From Zymoseptoria tritici IPO323 (lineage: Eukaryota > Ascomycota > Dothideomycetes > Mycosphaerellales > Mycosphaerellaceae), in contig NC_018207.1 in NCBI RefSeq assembly GCF_000219625.1, positions 620,001 to 684,000 of the forward strand: 64,000 nucleotides of DNA, in the 5' to 3' direction. Position 1 is the first letter of the stretch. Each line of letters opens with the position of its first letter. Shown piece by piece: positions 19,570 through 32,843 of this stretch. The position numbers and the translations under genes were made by a program. A model generated the notes under the pieces. That model saw only the letters and a program-made list of their open reading frames with translations. It ran no database searches and was not told the DNA's origin.

Positions 19570-22500
19570 GAGCGTCGTCTCAAGTAGCGAGAGAGATGCA
19601 TAAGCCCAGGTGCGGCGGTGGGAGGAATCAGAGAGCAGGGAGAGGCCTGTCGAGAGGGCGCAGGACGACGACTATGGACAGGACTGGACAGCGATTGAAA
19701 GTCAACTCGGTCGGGCTCTGCCTGGCGCTGGCGCTGGTACAGTCACGCCCGATTTTGCGAGAGCACTGGCAGGACCAAGTCAAGTGCAAGGTCTAGTGTG
19801 TGCCGGGCGTGTGTGGTGGTCAGATTGGGTGGATCAATGATCATCTGCGTGAGAGTCTACCCAAGAGCTCCGTGCGCAGGTGCATGCATGCATGCATCGG
19901 CAAGCAGGGATCCACCGCGTGGGCAGCAAGCCAAAGCCTGCACCACACCAGTGACCAAGCCGGGGTTCGTCCGTGACTATACGGTAGTCAGACTTGGAAT
20001 CTCGACCATCACATCAGGCCATCCCATGCGATCCCGACGTATCGATACCGCTCTTTCGGCCATGATCAGCAGAGAGTCGAGACCACCTATTCCGACCGTT
20101 ACCGATGGACAACCGTTGTGATGATGACCACGCCGACAACAAGGCACGAGTCCATCATACCACATGCGTCGGCACGTGCTGTCTAGACACAGTCACAATC
20201 GCATCCATCTCAGTCTTTCACAAGCCATGCTGAGTGCCAATGCTTATCATTACATGACCACCCAGCCAGCCTGGACTTGCCGGCCGTTTCACATCGTCAG
20301 GCCTGCGACAGGCATCTTACCTGTTCGCCGACCAGGCCACGCCTCACCTTCCAAAGCTATTTGTACGACACCGCGCCATCACACGAACCGAATATAACGC
20401 ACGCTTTCCACGTGTCGTAGACCGTGATCCGGAGAAGCAGTGATTGAAATGACATGACGGTACTGCCATGTGTGTCTTTCTTTAGCTCTGTAACCTCACT
20501 ACTGACGAGTGTCGATCACGACCACGGCGACATCGGCCTTTACGAACACGCAATCTCAATGAATGTCCGCACCCTTCTCTAGCCCGTGCAGTCCGAGACA
20601 TCACCTCCCAGATCGATGTAACCTCACGTGTACATCGTCAGCATCAACTGATCCCGTATGGACACGCAATCAGTCATCGCGAAATCGTACCAAGAATCAA
20701 GGACTGTCCTTGAACGACAATCATCGTCTTCTGTTCTCTTCATCATCGGTAGCACGCACATCTGAACCACGACATCGTGCTCCTTCAGAAGTAAACGTTG
20801 CCGCCTGCCGGCGCATGACTTCTGACACATTCTCGTATGCGTACCGGTTCCTGCCTCTCCACTCGCCGTCACTCGCACGTGGGCGAAACGTGTCGTGGCG
20901 TTTTCCTGCTCTTCTCGGAATGAGCAAGTGCATCGCATGCAGATTCCTTCTTTGTTCAATACCTTATTCTCCTTAGTTCATCCTGTTCTCACCCATCCAC
21001 AATCATCCTCTCAACGCGGAGCGTCAACCACACATACGCTGCCCCACCATTCGAGACAGGTGAGACGTTCCGCTGTCACCTCAAAAACGTGTTCGCCGCC
21101 TGAGCCGGACTGGCGTATGATCGCCGCCCTGGAAGCATTTTCGAAGCTCCGCTCTGGCGGGGCATGGCTTGGATGTTTTGCGAGTCACAATCCTCCTCGC
21201 CGGATGCACCACGTGAGGAGGCGCAAGATAGACTTTGCACCAGTGCTGTACGCCGCCCGGCTGCCGTCAAAAGGAGGAGCGAGCAGGTCAATCACATGCG
21301 TTTGCTCATACTTGCTCACGAACTAAGCAGCATGCGGTAAACTGGAGTTTCCAAATGAGGCAGGTAGCAATTCCGGGTGGAGCAGATCTCTCTTTGAGAC
21401 GCCGGGATTTTGGAGGTATAGCAATGTGCGCAAACTAGCGGCCGGCCGTATGCTGACTGTGATGACGGGATTTCAAATACCCATCTCAGGAGCCAGCATC
21501 GACAGCATCATCACGCAGCAACGAAGGTGCATACCATGCTGCACACTTTGCCGGCCTTCACTGGCGAGCGATGTGAACACAGACAGCAAGCACACTGCCT
21601 TTGATCCTCCGAACACGGCCCGGCTGCGCAAGCACCCGGCTCAGACAGGCGGTTTCACGACACACGTAAACGTCGGCCCAGTCTCACAAACTCGGAAAGA
21701 AACAACCGTCGCACAGCTAGCCAAGCAAAGCAATGGCCACGATCCCTGCGATCGCGTGTCTGATATTGAGGTACAGCCAGACATGCAGCCACAAAAGATG
21801 CGGTGACCTGCTTCAGAACACAAGACATGCACGCCTCAAACCAATGCCTGTCGTTGGCAACGATCCAGTTCTCGGTCGGATGTGAACACAGCATGACTCG
21901 CGCGCGAGCAACCCGTTCCGTTCCCTGACCTGAGCTTGACACACTGCATGTTTACGCGTGCGTGCGTGCACGAAACTGGACGTTGTGGCAGATACTTCGG
22001 AGAATAATCTCCGTCTCTTTGGGGTGCACCGAGCAAGTTTCGACTGTCATACAAACAACCCGTGGGTAAGATGCCGTGGGGAGATGTTGAAAGTTGATCA
22101 TGTACGCTGTTCTGTCCGAGACCAACCAGCCATTGCCAAGATCACAGCGAAACACAGAAAACGTGGTCAGATCAAGCCACTTTACGCCATGATCATGCAC
22201 GGCGCTCTCGGTCGAAACCGTTGAACTCCACCTTGCGTGGAAGGAGCATTGGCAGGCTGAGAACTCCACACCAAACACTCGCGGCCAAAACTCCTCGTCC
22301 AGCCCAAGGTCGTTCTTTTGTTCATACCTCAGGCTCATGGCGTGATACACGATCAAAGGGTGAGCAAAGCAAACCCGTCGTATGCTCTTCACCACATCTC
22401 CGGCAACTGATGCAGACAGGCTTCGCAAAGTGGTCGCCGTCTTCTCCATCAAGCCTCCATCTCCGACCCTCGGCTTCTTCGCTAAACAACGGCGGCCTCG

Positions 22501-24936
22501 TGGCTTTACCCAGGACCCGCAGCACGAGGCTTGCATGCCATGCATTGCAGAGTACCACGCCATCGCCACGTGGTCGAAGGCATTACCCGTAAATCGGGAC
22601 AAGGGTAAGCAAAACGGCCGCTCAAGTTTCGCCGAGGACCAAAAAAAGAGGGAACAGGAATTCCTGGCGACTGCCCAGCTTGAGGCGTCGATCTAGACCT
22701 CTTGCTTTTTTTCGCCGCATGTCTATTCTACCACCTGGGGTACTCGGAAAAGGACAATCTCAATCGATGCGGAAAATACGCTTGCCCATGTACATGCTCG
22801 GTCATGTCATCATCGCGTCCTCGGTTCTGCAATGAACAAGGATGACCGCAATCAGGCACCGCTCCCCTGTCACATCCACGTGGCCATGCTGCTGTGTGTC
22901 TTACGTGCATGTCCGTCGACAACTACCGCTCGCACCCCAACTGGGTATGTGAGATAGCGAGCCAATCTCGCCCACGGTCGAAATGAGACTTTCTCCTCTC
23001 ACGGCTGACTCACTGAAGATAAGGAGCGCATCGACTCCGCTCACGTTCGACAGCCTTACTCCTCGGTTCGGTCGAGGGGTTGGACTTGACCATTCATTGC
23101 CATAATGCGAAGTCCAACCAATGGCAGACCGGGATCGCATCGCTGCAGTATACTGTAGACGAGATGTCATCTGGCAGGAACAGCCTGCTTACTACGCTCG
23201 CTTCTCCTCCAAACATAGCACACCTCGCATTCGTGCAGTCACAGTCTACACTCCGGCCTTGCTCGCTTCTAGCACCGCTTAAGCGTCTCGAGAACTGCAG
23301 CGCGAGAAGTTCGATCTGGGACGTACGTCCGCCGACTACTGTATGCTCTCCGATCCCTCGATCTGAGTGCAAGCATGCAAATTGACTGCCATCGCCCGGC
23401 CTGCATTGTGGTGTAAGCGATCTCGTCTGCACACGCAGTCAGCTCCGCCTGGCTGCGAGATGAGGACGCAGATGCCCGCTGTCAAGGCCCTCCAAGCGAG
23501 ATCTGCCCTTGTTGACACCCTTGCAGCAGCAAAAGTCCATGTCCCTGTCCGAGGCCGGGTTCGTGCCTCGTCGGTCGATGCATTGTGATTCATCTCATGT
23601 CCTGCCGACATGGTCCGCTGTCCATCCATGCTGCAAAAAGTCTTCAAATCTACCTTCAAGCACGCAACCAAAAGCCACCGTCAACAGATCAACATCATCT
23701 CACGCCTCCTGCTGACGGCTCATAGACCCACACGTCCTCAACCCTCGTATCTCGTCAGCTCCGCCCCCTGGTCCGGCAATTCGGCCTTTGCTCAAGTCCC
23801 GGTCAAAGCTCCCGGCAAGCCTGGTCCAGGCTTCAAAAAGATTCTGGAACACAATACGAAGTTCAGCAGGGCCACCTGGCAAGCACATGGCCACGGCTCT
23901 CTGTCCGCCTTCTTAGGGCAACGGAGCGGTGACCGGTAGAATAAGTAGGGCAACGGATTCGACGCAGCCGAACGGCGACGTAAGACCTAGCGTGGGAGAC
24001 TGAGTGTCTCGAATGGGTTTGTACAGTACTATACCGTGCATAACGCACGAGAATGTAGACAGCTCCATCATGTCCGTCAAGAGGCGATGGAGGTTGATAT
24101 GTGTGGACACCTTCTGCCGTGAAGACAGAAGAACGGAACGACTCCACCCGTCTTGTACCACAGAACATTCATGCAGCACCATTACACATTCCAGAAGCAA
24201 TGACTACCATGGTCCAGCTTCCTGCACGCACCCATGCACATGCACAAGAAGCTCAGAAGAAGAAACGCAAGTCACGGAAGGGACGGAGTCACAGAGGTCC
24301 CGCAAGATCCCGCAAGGCTCCGCGAGACACGACAACCCGCGTGGCAGCCGTGGGCTCCCTGTGCCGAGTGTGAAGACGAAAAAGACGATGGGTGTGGATG
24401 CCATTGCTGCGCCTCGCTACCATGGTCCTTGTTGTTCCTTCGTGATGCTGGTTCTGCCACGTTGTTCCTGCTGCGGACTAGAGTCTAGCGCTGTGCTGGC
24501 TCGTGAGGGTCTGGTTTGTGTGTGAGTCGGCGACTGGCGGTGCGGTGCGGTGTGGATGATCCTGGATTTTGCTTGAGGGTTGCGTGATGGATGGTGAAGA
24601 TTAGCAAAGGGACTTGGTTGGAGTAGCGGTGTGCTGTCCGGATCTGGGTACCATGGCTCGTGAGTGCTGATGCTGTAGCCTAGTAGAGGAGATAGCGGGC
24701 TTCGCACCGACACGGCACGTTCATGATGGAGGAAGTTTGCCTTTGGCCTATCCGAGCGTGGCGAACGCAAAGATGAGAATGTCCGAAGCACATGTGCCAC
24801 CGCGCGAAGTACTTTCATGATTCATTCAATACACACATGTGCAACCTCGTTCATCTACACATCCTCGCAGCCAGGAAGGGTAGCCGACAACAGTCACTGT
24901 ACAGGAGCCCAGAGCCCACCCACCTCATCTCACAAC
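19570..24936. other. 5.4-kb non-coding interval upstream of flbA
   Basis: Normal CA/TG composition, so this is not a RIPed repeat. No open frame shows a recognisable domain; the longest (minus 21952-22602, plus 20563-20976) overlap each other's antisense frames and look like chance. It contains a (TGCA)n run near 19882-19898. The interval would hold the flbA promoter and perhaps a long 5' leader or non-coding transcript, and the 3' flank of the DUF3405 gene. Confidence 0.5.
19882..19898. repeat. (TGCA)n short tandem repeat
   Basis: Four consecutive self-complementary TGCA units about 310 bp upstream of the proposed flbA start codon. It may simply be a microsatellite; each unit is palindromic. 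Confidence 0.7.
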
Positions 24937-27333
24937 TCAGACCGGCTCTCCTTCCAAATGCTCAACAATCAAGTCCACCTGCTTGATCGGGTGCAGCAAC
25001 ATAGCAGGTAAACACATCCTGCCCTCATTCGCAAGCTCCCACTCCTCCCCTCCATCATTGTCAACCTTATACCCCAACCACCTCTTCCACAAATTCGCCG
25101 GAAATCCAGCGTGGTAGTACCAAGTCGTACCCAAGAAATTGTGCTGTCGCTCATCGCTAAACACACTCGTACGTGCACCGCCCGTAGCGCCATTGCGACC
25201 GTTGTTGAACACGGCCGCGAGGTACGAGGTCGGCCACGCACGGTCGATGTAGACTGGATGAGGAGCGTAGACGGCTTTGTAGCCGTGGTGCAAAGCGCAG
25301 CTGCCAGGCCACATTTCAGAAAACATGGTGTGGCGCTGTAGGGTAGTTTCGCGGTGCATGGTCTCCAGCAGACGGTGACTGAGGCGCGAGGCGGTGATGA
25401 TTGCGGTCCTGCGAGGTGGATAGCCTTCGGTGGTATTGTAGCCCGTGACATCTTCGGCCAGGATCCAGTTGGTCTTGTGGGGGTCGAAGAGAGGGTTGAA
25501 GGTGATGAAATCGGCTTCTTCGCCGACGCCCCACTCGTAGTTGTCCTTGTCGAAGACTGTGGGAGGCTGTGGGTCATTGTCAGGATCCGCGGTCGTGTCG
25601 CCTTCGCCACTGGGACGAAGAGGACCCCATACTGGAGTCTCGTGGCTATGAGAAGCGACGTCCATGGGGTTCTTGACGCCCGCGTCAGAGGCGAGCTTGC
25701 CGTATATGTTCTCTTTGCTCGCTGTCCCGTGCTCGGTCTGGATTCGTACCATGTGGCGGAAGTCCTCCCAGCTGCCATGCTCGGCTGGGACGTAGAACCT
25801 GCCGTTCCGCTCCCAGAGACCCTTGCGAGGCTGCTGCTTTGCCCACTGCGAGACCTTCTGGAAGAGGTGGTAGAAGTGGCCAGTATAGCGAACGTCCATT
25901 TCCCAATGCCAGATGAAGTCGTACTCCGGATGCATGTGCGCAAAGTATTGCACGGGCATGTATGTACTCCTGTAAGCGCCGTGAACTTGGAGGTCACGGT
26001 AATTGCTTTCTGCGAGACCTCCATATATCAGACCCATCTGCCTCTCGGACCAGAGGGTGCCCATTCCCTTGAACTCTGCCGGCAGCGCTTTTTCGAGCAC
26101 ACGCTGGTACGTCTCGTCGTCCGCCCAGATCTGCGCATCGTTGTCCTTCACATGTACGAGAAAGTGAACGACGTACTCAGTGCCGGACTGAATCGACAGC
26201 TCGTTCACTAACGCGCGCAAGTAGAACATGTCTTCGGCATCATACTCAAACGAGTCCCATGTTCGGATGAGCACCACAGTCCGATTGAGAAGCTCCGTCG
26301 ACTCTTGAACTTTGGGCTCTTCCTCCGCCCGCTTCGAGGTCTGCTTTTCCTCGACCGGACCGCCACTTGCCATGGATGTGAAAAAGTGATTCAATCTTTG
26401 CTTCGGCGGAGCCTTGAACCTGTGCGCATTGTCTTTCTCGCACTTATCCTGCACTTCTGCCCATTTCACATTTCGATAATCGATCTCCAGCTCGTCACCC
26501 CATACGTGTTCAGCGCCCTCTCTGTCACCGTCCATGCCCGCACCGCTTCCGCCAAACTTTTTGCTGTATCCAAATCCATAGGGTCCAAGTCTGCCGTGTC
26601 GTTCAAAGCACACATCCTTTCTCAAACCAAGCAAGTCGTACGAGCCCATGACCGGGTCAGGGAAGCCTTTTGTCGTGCCGTTGAACGCCAGCAGCTGTGG
26701 TACCTCCCGCTTCTCCTTCGCATCGACATAGCATTTTACTGGCGGCGCAAAGCCTTTCCTGTCTCCCTCGACACCATACTTGGGATACGGATCGAATCGA
26801 TGCGGCAGCGGGAAGGCTACTTGCTCTTTCACCTCAGGTATCTCCCGCTTCTTGTTGAATCCCTTCTCTTTCGATGTCACCGCATCGGCCTTCTTCTTCT
26901 GCTCCATCGCAGCATCCACTAGTCGCTGCACTTCTACATCCTCGGCCACTGGGTATTCCGGCGTATCATCCTCTCGTGACACCAGCGTCCTGATTCCGCC
27001 ATGGTATCTTTTCAAGAAGGGAAAGCCTTCCCATGCTGGCGGAGGCGCAGCAGGCCTCCCAATCCCAAGCTCTACCGCCGCCCTGCTGGACAAACTTGCT
27101 CGCACAAGGTACCAGATGAAGAAGCCGATGATCGCAGATATTGCAAGCGTAAAGTATCGACTGAATCGTCGCCGTGGAAGATGGTATGCGTATGTGGGAG
27201 CTCTTGCGGCGCCTTGGCCGAGCATTGGCTGTGATGAGGAGAGGTAATCATGTGCATCGATCGAGTCTTCTGAGCCGCGTCTCTGCTTCTCTGGGTCGAT
27301 GAGAGCCCCGGAAAAGCTTCTGTATCTGCTCAT
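24937..27333 (-). CDS. DUF3405 family type II membrane protein
   Basis: A single exon. The ATG at 27333 (MSRYRSFSGALIDPEKQ) matches the usual start style of the family and gives 798 aa; the frame stays open to an ATG at 27582, which would add 83 residues including another hydrophobic stretch. A cytosolic basic N terminus is followed by one membrane segment (FTLAISAIIGFFIWYLV) and then a large luminal domain. Conserved blocks include VVLIRTWDSFEYD, FLVHVKDND, a PVQYFAHMHPEYDFIWHWEMDVRYTG block, ADFITFNPLFDPHKTNWI and a C-terminal CLPAMLLHPIK. The EMDVR-type acidic motif in a single-pass type II protein suggests a Golgi glycosyltransferase-like enzyme, but the function of DUF3405 is not established. 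It is very common in filamentous ascomycetes. Confidence 0.88.
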   Translation of the reverse strand: MSRYRSFSGALIDPEKQRRGSEDSIDAHDYLSSSQPMLGQGAARAPTYAYHLPRRRFSRYFTLAISAIIGFFIWYLVRASLSSRAAVELGIGRPAAPPPAWEGFPFLKRYHGGIRTLVSREDDTPEYPVAEDVEVQRLVDAAMEQKKKADAVTSKEKGFNKKREIPEVKEQVAFPLPHRFDPYPKYGVEGDRKGFAPPVKCYVDAKEKREVPQLLAFNGTTKGFPDPVMGSYDLLGLRKDVCFERHGRLGPYGFGYSKKFGGSGAGMDGDREGAEHVWGDELEIDYRNVKWAEVQDKCEKDNAHRFKAPPKQRLNHFFTSMASGGPVEEKQTSKRAEEEPKVQESTELLNRTVVLIRTWDSFEYDAEDMFYLRALVNELSIQSGTEYVVHFLVHVKDNDAQIWADDETYQRVLEKALPAEFKGMGTLWSERQMGLIYGGLAESNYRDLQVHGAYRSTYMPVQYFAHMHPEYDFIWHWEMDVRYTGHFYHLFQKVSQWAKQQPRKGLWERNGRFYVPAEHGSWEDFRHMVRIQTEHGTASKENIYGKLASDAGVKNPMDVASHSHETPVWGPLRPSGEGDTTADPDNDPQPPTVFDKDNYEWGVGEEADFITFNPLFDPHKTNWILAEDVTGYNTTEGYPPRRTAIITASRLSHRLLETMHRETTLQRHTMFSEMWPGSCALHHGYKAVYAPHPVYIDRAWPTSYLAAVFNNGRNGATGGARTSVFSDERQHNFLGTTWYYHAGFPANLWKRWLGYKVDNDGGEEWELANEGRMCLPAMLLHPIKQVDLIVEHLEGEPV

Positions 27334-27738
27334 CGGTCGAGGAAGGTATACGTTGGGAGCCGTTATGTCATTGATCGTGTCGCGTGGGAGTTTGATGGAG
27401 CCAACTTGGGCCTGGTGTGGTGATTCTACACAAGTATATGCTCTGCTGTACAAGAGGACGATCAGAGATGCGAGATCGCTCAGAAGGAGAAGAGTATGGA
27501 CAGTGGTGAGGTCGAGGGTGGAGTTGAGGTAAGTTTTAGCACGAACGATCAACGGTAAACAAGGAGCCGCTGGACATGACAACCGATCGCTCTTGGCAAA
27601 GCCTCCGCTCGCTCACTTCATCCGACTCGTGGACAGCATCGGGCAACAGTTTGGAAATTCGTATCATCGACGAAGCATACATTGTCGACAATCCAAAGCA
27701 CATACATGTCTTCATATATTTAAGACCCTCTTCTTGTG

Positions 27739-28440
27739 TCACGCTGAAGCCACGCCTTTGGACACAGCCACCATGCGTCGTCTTGACTTCTCCAGTAACA
27801 AAAGCAGTACCATCAAAGCCGACATCTCAGCTTTCGCATCTAGCTCCCGTCGAAAGGTCATGGTGCCATTGATCTCCAAAGAGAAGTGCTCCACGAAGAC
27901 AGCCACGACCTCATCGTCACGTTCATCGACCAGCGTGTAGTCTCTCCGGGACATTTTCGACATATTGAAACTCCTCTCGGAAGTTCTCTTTCAGTAATAC
28001 CTGCCGTGCAGCGTACGGCCCTTCGAGTCCTTCCTCGATGTTTCGAATCGATACGACGCATAACTTAGGAGACGTCCCTGGGCGCACCGTACAATGTCCC
28101 AGTCGTCGCCAGTCGGAGATTTGATTCCACCAATGTAAAACTTGAAGTCTTTGCCGGGCGGATTGAAGCTCGCCTGGGCGAGTCGTGGTCCCTTGTGGTT
28201 GTAGTCGGCGAACAGTATGATGTCAGGAGTATTGACCTCGTTGTAATGGGAGATGTAGTATAGAACATTTTCGTTCTGCTTGATCTGCAAGGATAAGATC
28301 CCATTGGCTGCGGATTCAGTCTCGTATCCATGAGGTCCAGGAGCAGCAGACGGTGCTTTTGGTCCCGTTGTAGTTCGCTCGGGGTCCATCGCCGCCTCGT
28401 ATGGTGGTGGAGCTTCGGACATATTGCCATGGCCGAACAT
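27739..28440 (-). CDS. DUF6593/tubby-like protein interrupted by an in-frame TGA
   Basis: One minus-strand frame runs from ATG 28440 (a second ATG is at 28422) to a stop at 27739, broken only by TGA at 27993-27991. Before the break are a PPPY motif, an LQIKQNENVLYYI strand, FKFYIGGIKSPTGDDWDIV and a YASYRFETSRKDSKGRTL segment. After it, in the same frame, come KRTSERSF, RRDYTLVDERDDEVVAVFVEH and LLLLEKSRRR. Both halves fit one domain resembling fungal DUF6593 / LURP-one-tubby-like proteins. The TGA sits where relatives, from memory, carry Trp in a WKR-type motif. Possible readings: nonsense mutation of TGG, readthrough, or a weak 57-nt intron (GTATTA donor, GAG acceptor, in frame) that removes the stop. 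If translation ends at the TGA, the protein is 149 aa. Confidence 0.6.
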
Positions 28441-30275
<1,835 letters not shown>

Positions 30276-31358
30276 TTGATGACCAAGTGCTACGAATTCG
30301 ACGGCAGAGTAGAGAGGCATGATGGGACGGCGCATGATTAGTGGTCCACCGCTCACTTCGAATAAAAGCTCACGCCCTTGTCACACTCCATTTTTTCGTG
30401 CGCATAGCTTCAGCAATGGCTCCAGAGAAGATTGATTCACACGAAGATGGAGTGATCCACTCCACTGTACTGACTCACATGAGTGATCATTAGGCGATGA
30501 CAAGCATGATCCACGTCCAAGCACAGAACTGCAGACGCCGGGCGTGTGGGCACTGAATCTTGGTGGTTATGCTCGCCGTCCATTCTTTAGATGTCACTTG
30601 TCTACCACGTCACAAAAAGAAAAACGCTGGTGACAACATGTGACAATCCAAGCATGGCCGGTTCACTTGAACTTCAGTACTTACCTCGCCGTCCCTCCAT
30701 ACAAGTCGCTCCTCATCTTCTTAACATCAGGACAACAGGGAAATCGTGCATTTCCCAATTGCATGTCATACTACCTCTACTCTCCCAGTCAGATCCATCC
30801 TCCCAGCTCGCACTATTTCGCTTGGATCTGAACAAGTCCAGCCAGAACAGCGATCACTGTTCAGCAAAGCGATGCCTAGAACACATGGCTCATCTCCATG
30901 CGATCCACTTGTTGCTTCCTCTTCTCTTTCTCTCCCTCGCTGTCCATGCAGCACAATTTCTTAAAACCTTCCTCTCCTCCTTTCATCTCTACTATTTCCA
31001 TGATGAGAAAGGAACACAAAAAATCCAAAAAGAGAACCTCCCATCGAGAAAAAATGCATATGCTGCCAAATGAGGATAAGTGCATCCCCCGCATCGCTGC
31101 ATTTCGAGGTCGATTCTATTAAGGCCCAGATGGATTGATAGCAAAGGGTCGTACTCTTTCTTGCCAAGCGTCCATCAAGAGCCGGACCTCCTCGCTTCTC
31201 CATTACCGCCTCTCGTTCCTCACTCCTGCTCCTCCTGCTCCTCTGTCCAAAATACCTCCTACCAAGAAAAACCACACATCCAGCATAAAACGCCCCGAAC
31301 GCCTTCGCTCTTTCCTGTTCTTTTTTCAGCCTGATCTCCTGCGCCGACTGCAGCACGA
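30276..31358. other. Convergent 3' interval
   Basis: About 1.1 kb between the MetAP2 and casein kinase stop codons. Small open frames on both strands have no domain. It is T/C-rich in places on the plus strand (30900-31330). Nothing else recognised. Confidence 0.5.
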
Positions 31359-32843
31359 CTATTTGCAGCAACACGCGCCAAAGACCTTGCTCATGAATCC
31401 TTCCTTCTGTTCAGGTTGCTGGGCGGGCCGCGCGGGTGGGTTTGATGTCTGAGGGTTGCTGTTTCCAGTCGCGGCCGTGGGTCGGGTGAGGTCTGCACGG
31501 CTGTTTTGGAATTGCGCGGCCGTGCTACGGTGGTCGGGCGTCTCGAGCTGCATGCCACTGCCGCGCTTGCCCATTTCGGCGCTGTTTTGTGGTCTCCGGC
31601 CGGGCTGGACTCCTCGCTGGGGTGCGGGTTGGCGTACGGCGCCCGGCTTGCTAGGCAGGGGCTTCTCCTTGTCGATTTGTGGGACGTTCGAGGCTCGGTT
31701 CATGGTACTGCGGTGGAGGTCTGCGTTTGAGGGGTTTCCTTGCTCGCGGTGGCCGGCTGCTGCCGATGGGCGTTGGGGTACGTCCCATCCTTTGCCGTTG
31801 TTCAGCTTCATCCAGTCGTACTCTCCATCCTCGACTTCGCCATGTGTTTGAAGAGCCTTTGTGAAGAGATCGCGCAGGTAGTCGTAGTCTGGAGTGTCCT
31901 CGAAGCCGAGGTTGCGCACATAGGAAAGGTATTTGTTGAACTCTTCTGGAAAGCCTTCGCACAGGTCCTTGATGGCAGTGGTCTGCTTCTTCTCTCCGAT
32001 CTTCTCGTACTTCTGCTTGTTTGTCGCTGCCTTCAATCCTTGCCATGGTAGTCCTCCTCGCAAAAAGTACATGAAGACATGTCCCAATGCCTCGAGATCG
32101 TCTCGTCGAGACTGCTCGCGCCCCAGATGTGTATTGATTGACATGTATCTTGCTGTTCCTGACAATGATTTGCGCTCGCGGTATGGAATATGCTGCTTCG
32201 TCTTCGGGTCTCGGTACTGCTTCGCCATACCAAAGTCCACCACGTGAATAACGTTTTGGGCTTTCGTATTCGGGCGACCAATAAGGAAGTTGTCCGGCTT
32301 GATGTCGCGGTAGATCAGGTTCTTCTCGTGGATGGTCTGCACTCGTGACAACATCTGCTTGGCGACCATGACGACGGTTTTGATGGAGAATCGGCGGCCG
32401 CAGTGGTCGAAGAGATCCTCGAGAGACGGTCCGAGCAGGTCAATGACCAGGATGTTGTGCAGACCTTCCTGGCCAAAGTAGTAGACATTGGGAATGCCCG
32501 CTGTATCCCTCGAGGTTAGCTGCTTGTCAAGTCTGTTGTCCGGAGGAGGCCTCTTCACTCACGGCACCCGACCAAGATCTTGTATGTGCGGTATTCATCG
32601 CGGAGTTGTGGTGCGTCACTCTTTCTGGGCTCAAACTTAATGGCGACCTGGGTGTTGTTGAGGAGGTTCGTGCCCTCGAAAATAACGCCAAAGCTCCCCT
32701 CCCTGTGATACGGCGGTCAGCGGCATTGCGCGGTGTCGTCGTCGTCGGCCACTGCGGCGGCGGAGGAGCCGGACTCACCCAATCTTCTTTCCCACTCGGT
32801 AGTGTACGCCGACCACGTTACTAGAGCTGGCCGAGGAACTCAT
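31359..32843 (-). CDS. Casein kinase I, plasma-membrane Yck type
   Basis: Three exons, 32843-32779, 32702-32563 and 32500-31359, 1347 nt, 448 aa; both introns have GTGAGT donors and CAG acceptors. The kinase domain has a GEGSFG loop at 22-27, Lys44, YRDIKPDN with catalytic Asp134, and DFG at 157-159. The [11 protein letters not shown] segment and a [13 protein letters not shown] block (in place of the usual APE motif) are CK1 hallmarks. The tail is Pro/Gln/Asn-rich and ends FGACCCK. The C-terminal Cys cluster is the palmitoylation signal that puts yeast Yck1/Yck2 on the plasma membrane. Family roles include nutrient sensing, endocytosis, septins and morphogenesis. Intron 2 falls just before the [12 protein letters not shown] block. 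Confidence 0.94.

Noticed and set aside
21952..22602. 216-codon minus-strand open frame upstream of flbA
   Set aside because: No recognisable motif, open frames in antisense over the same DNA, no splice pattern; likely chance.
24417..24818. 133-codon minus-strand frame with Pro/His-rich product
   Set aside because: Low complexity and no family; lies in the 3' flank of the DUF3405 gene.
27334..27582. Longer N terminus of the DUF3405 protein from ATG 27582
   Set aside because: The added 83 residues contain a second hydrophobic stretch not usual for the family; the ATG at 27333 fits better, though this is not proven.
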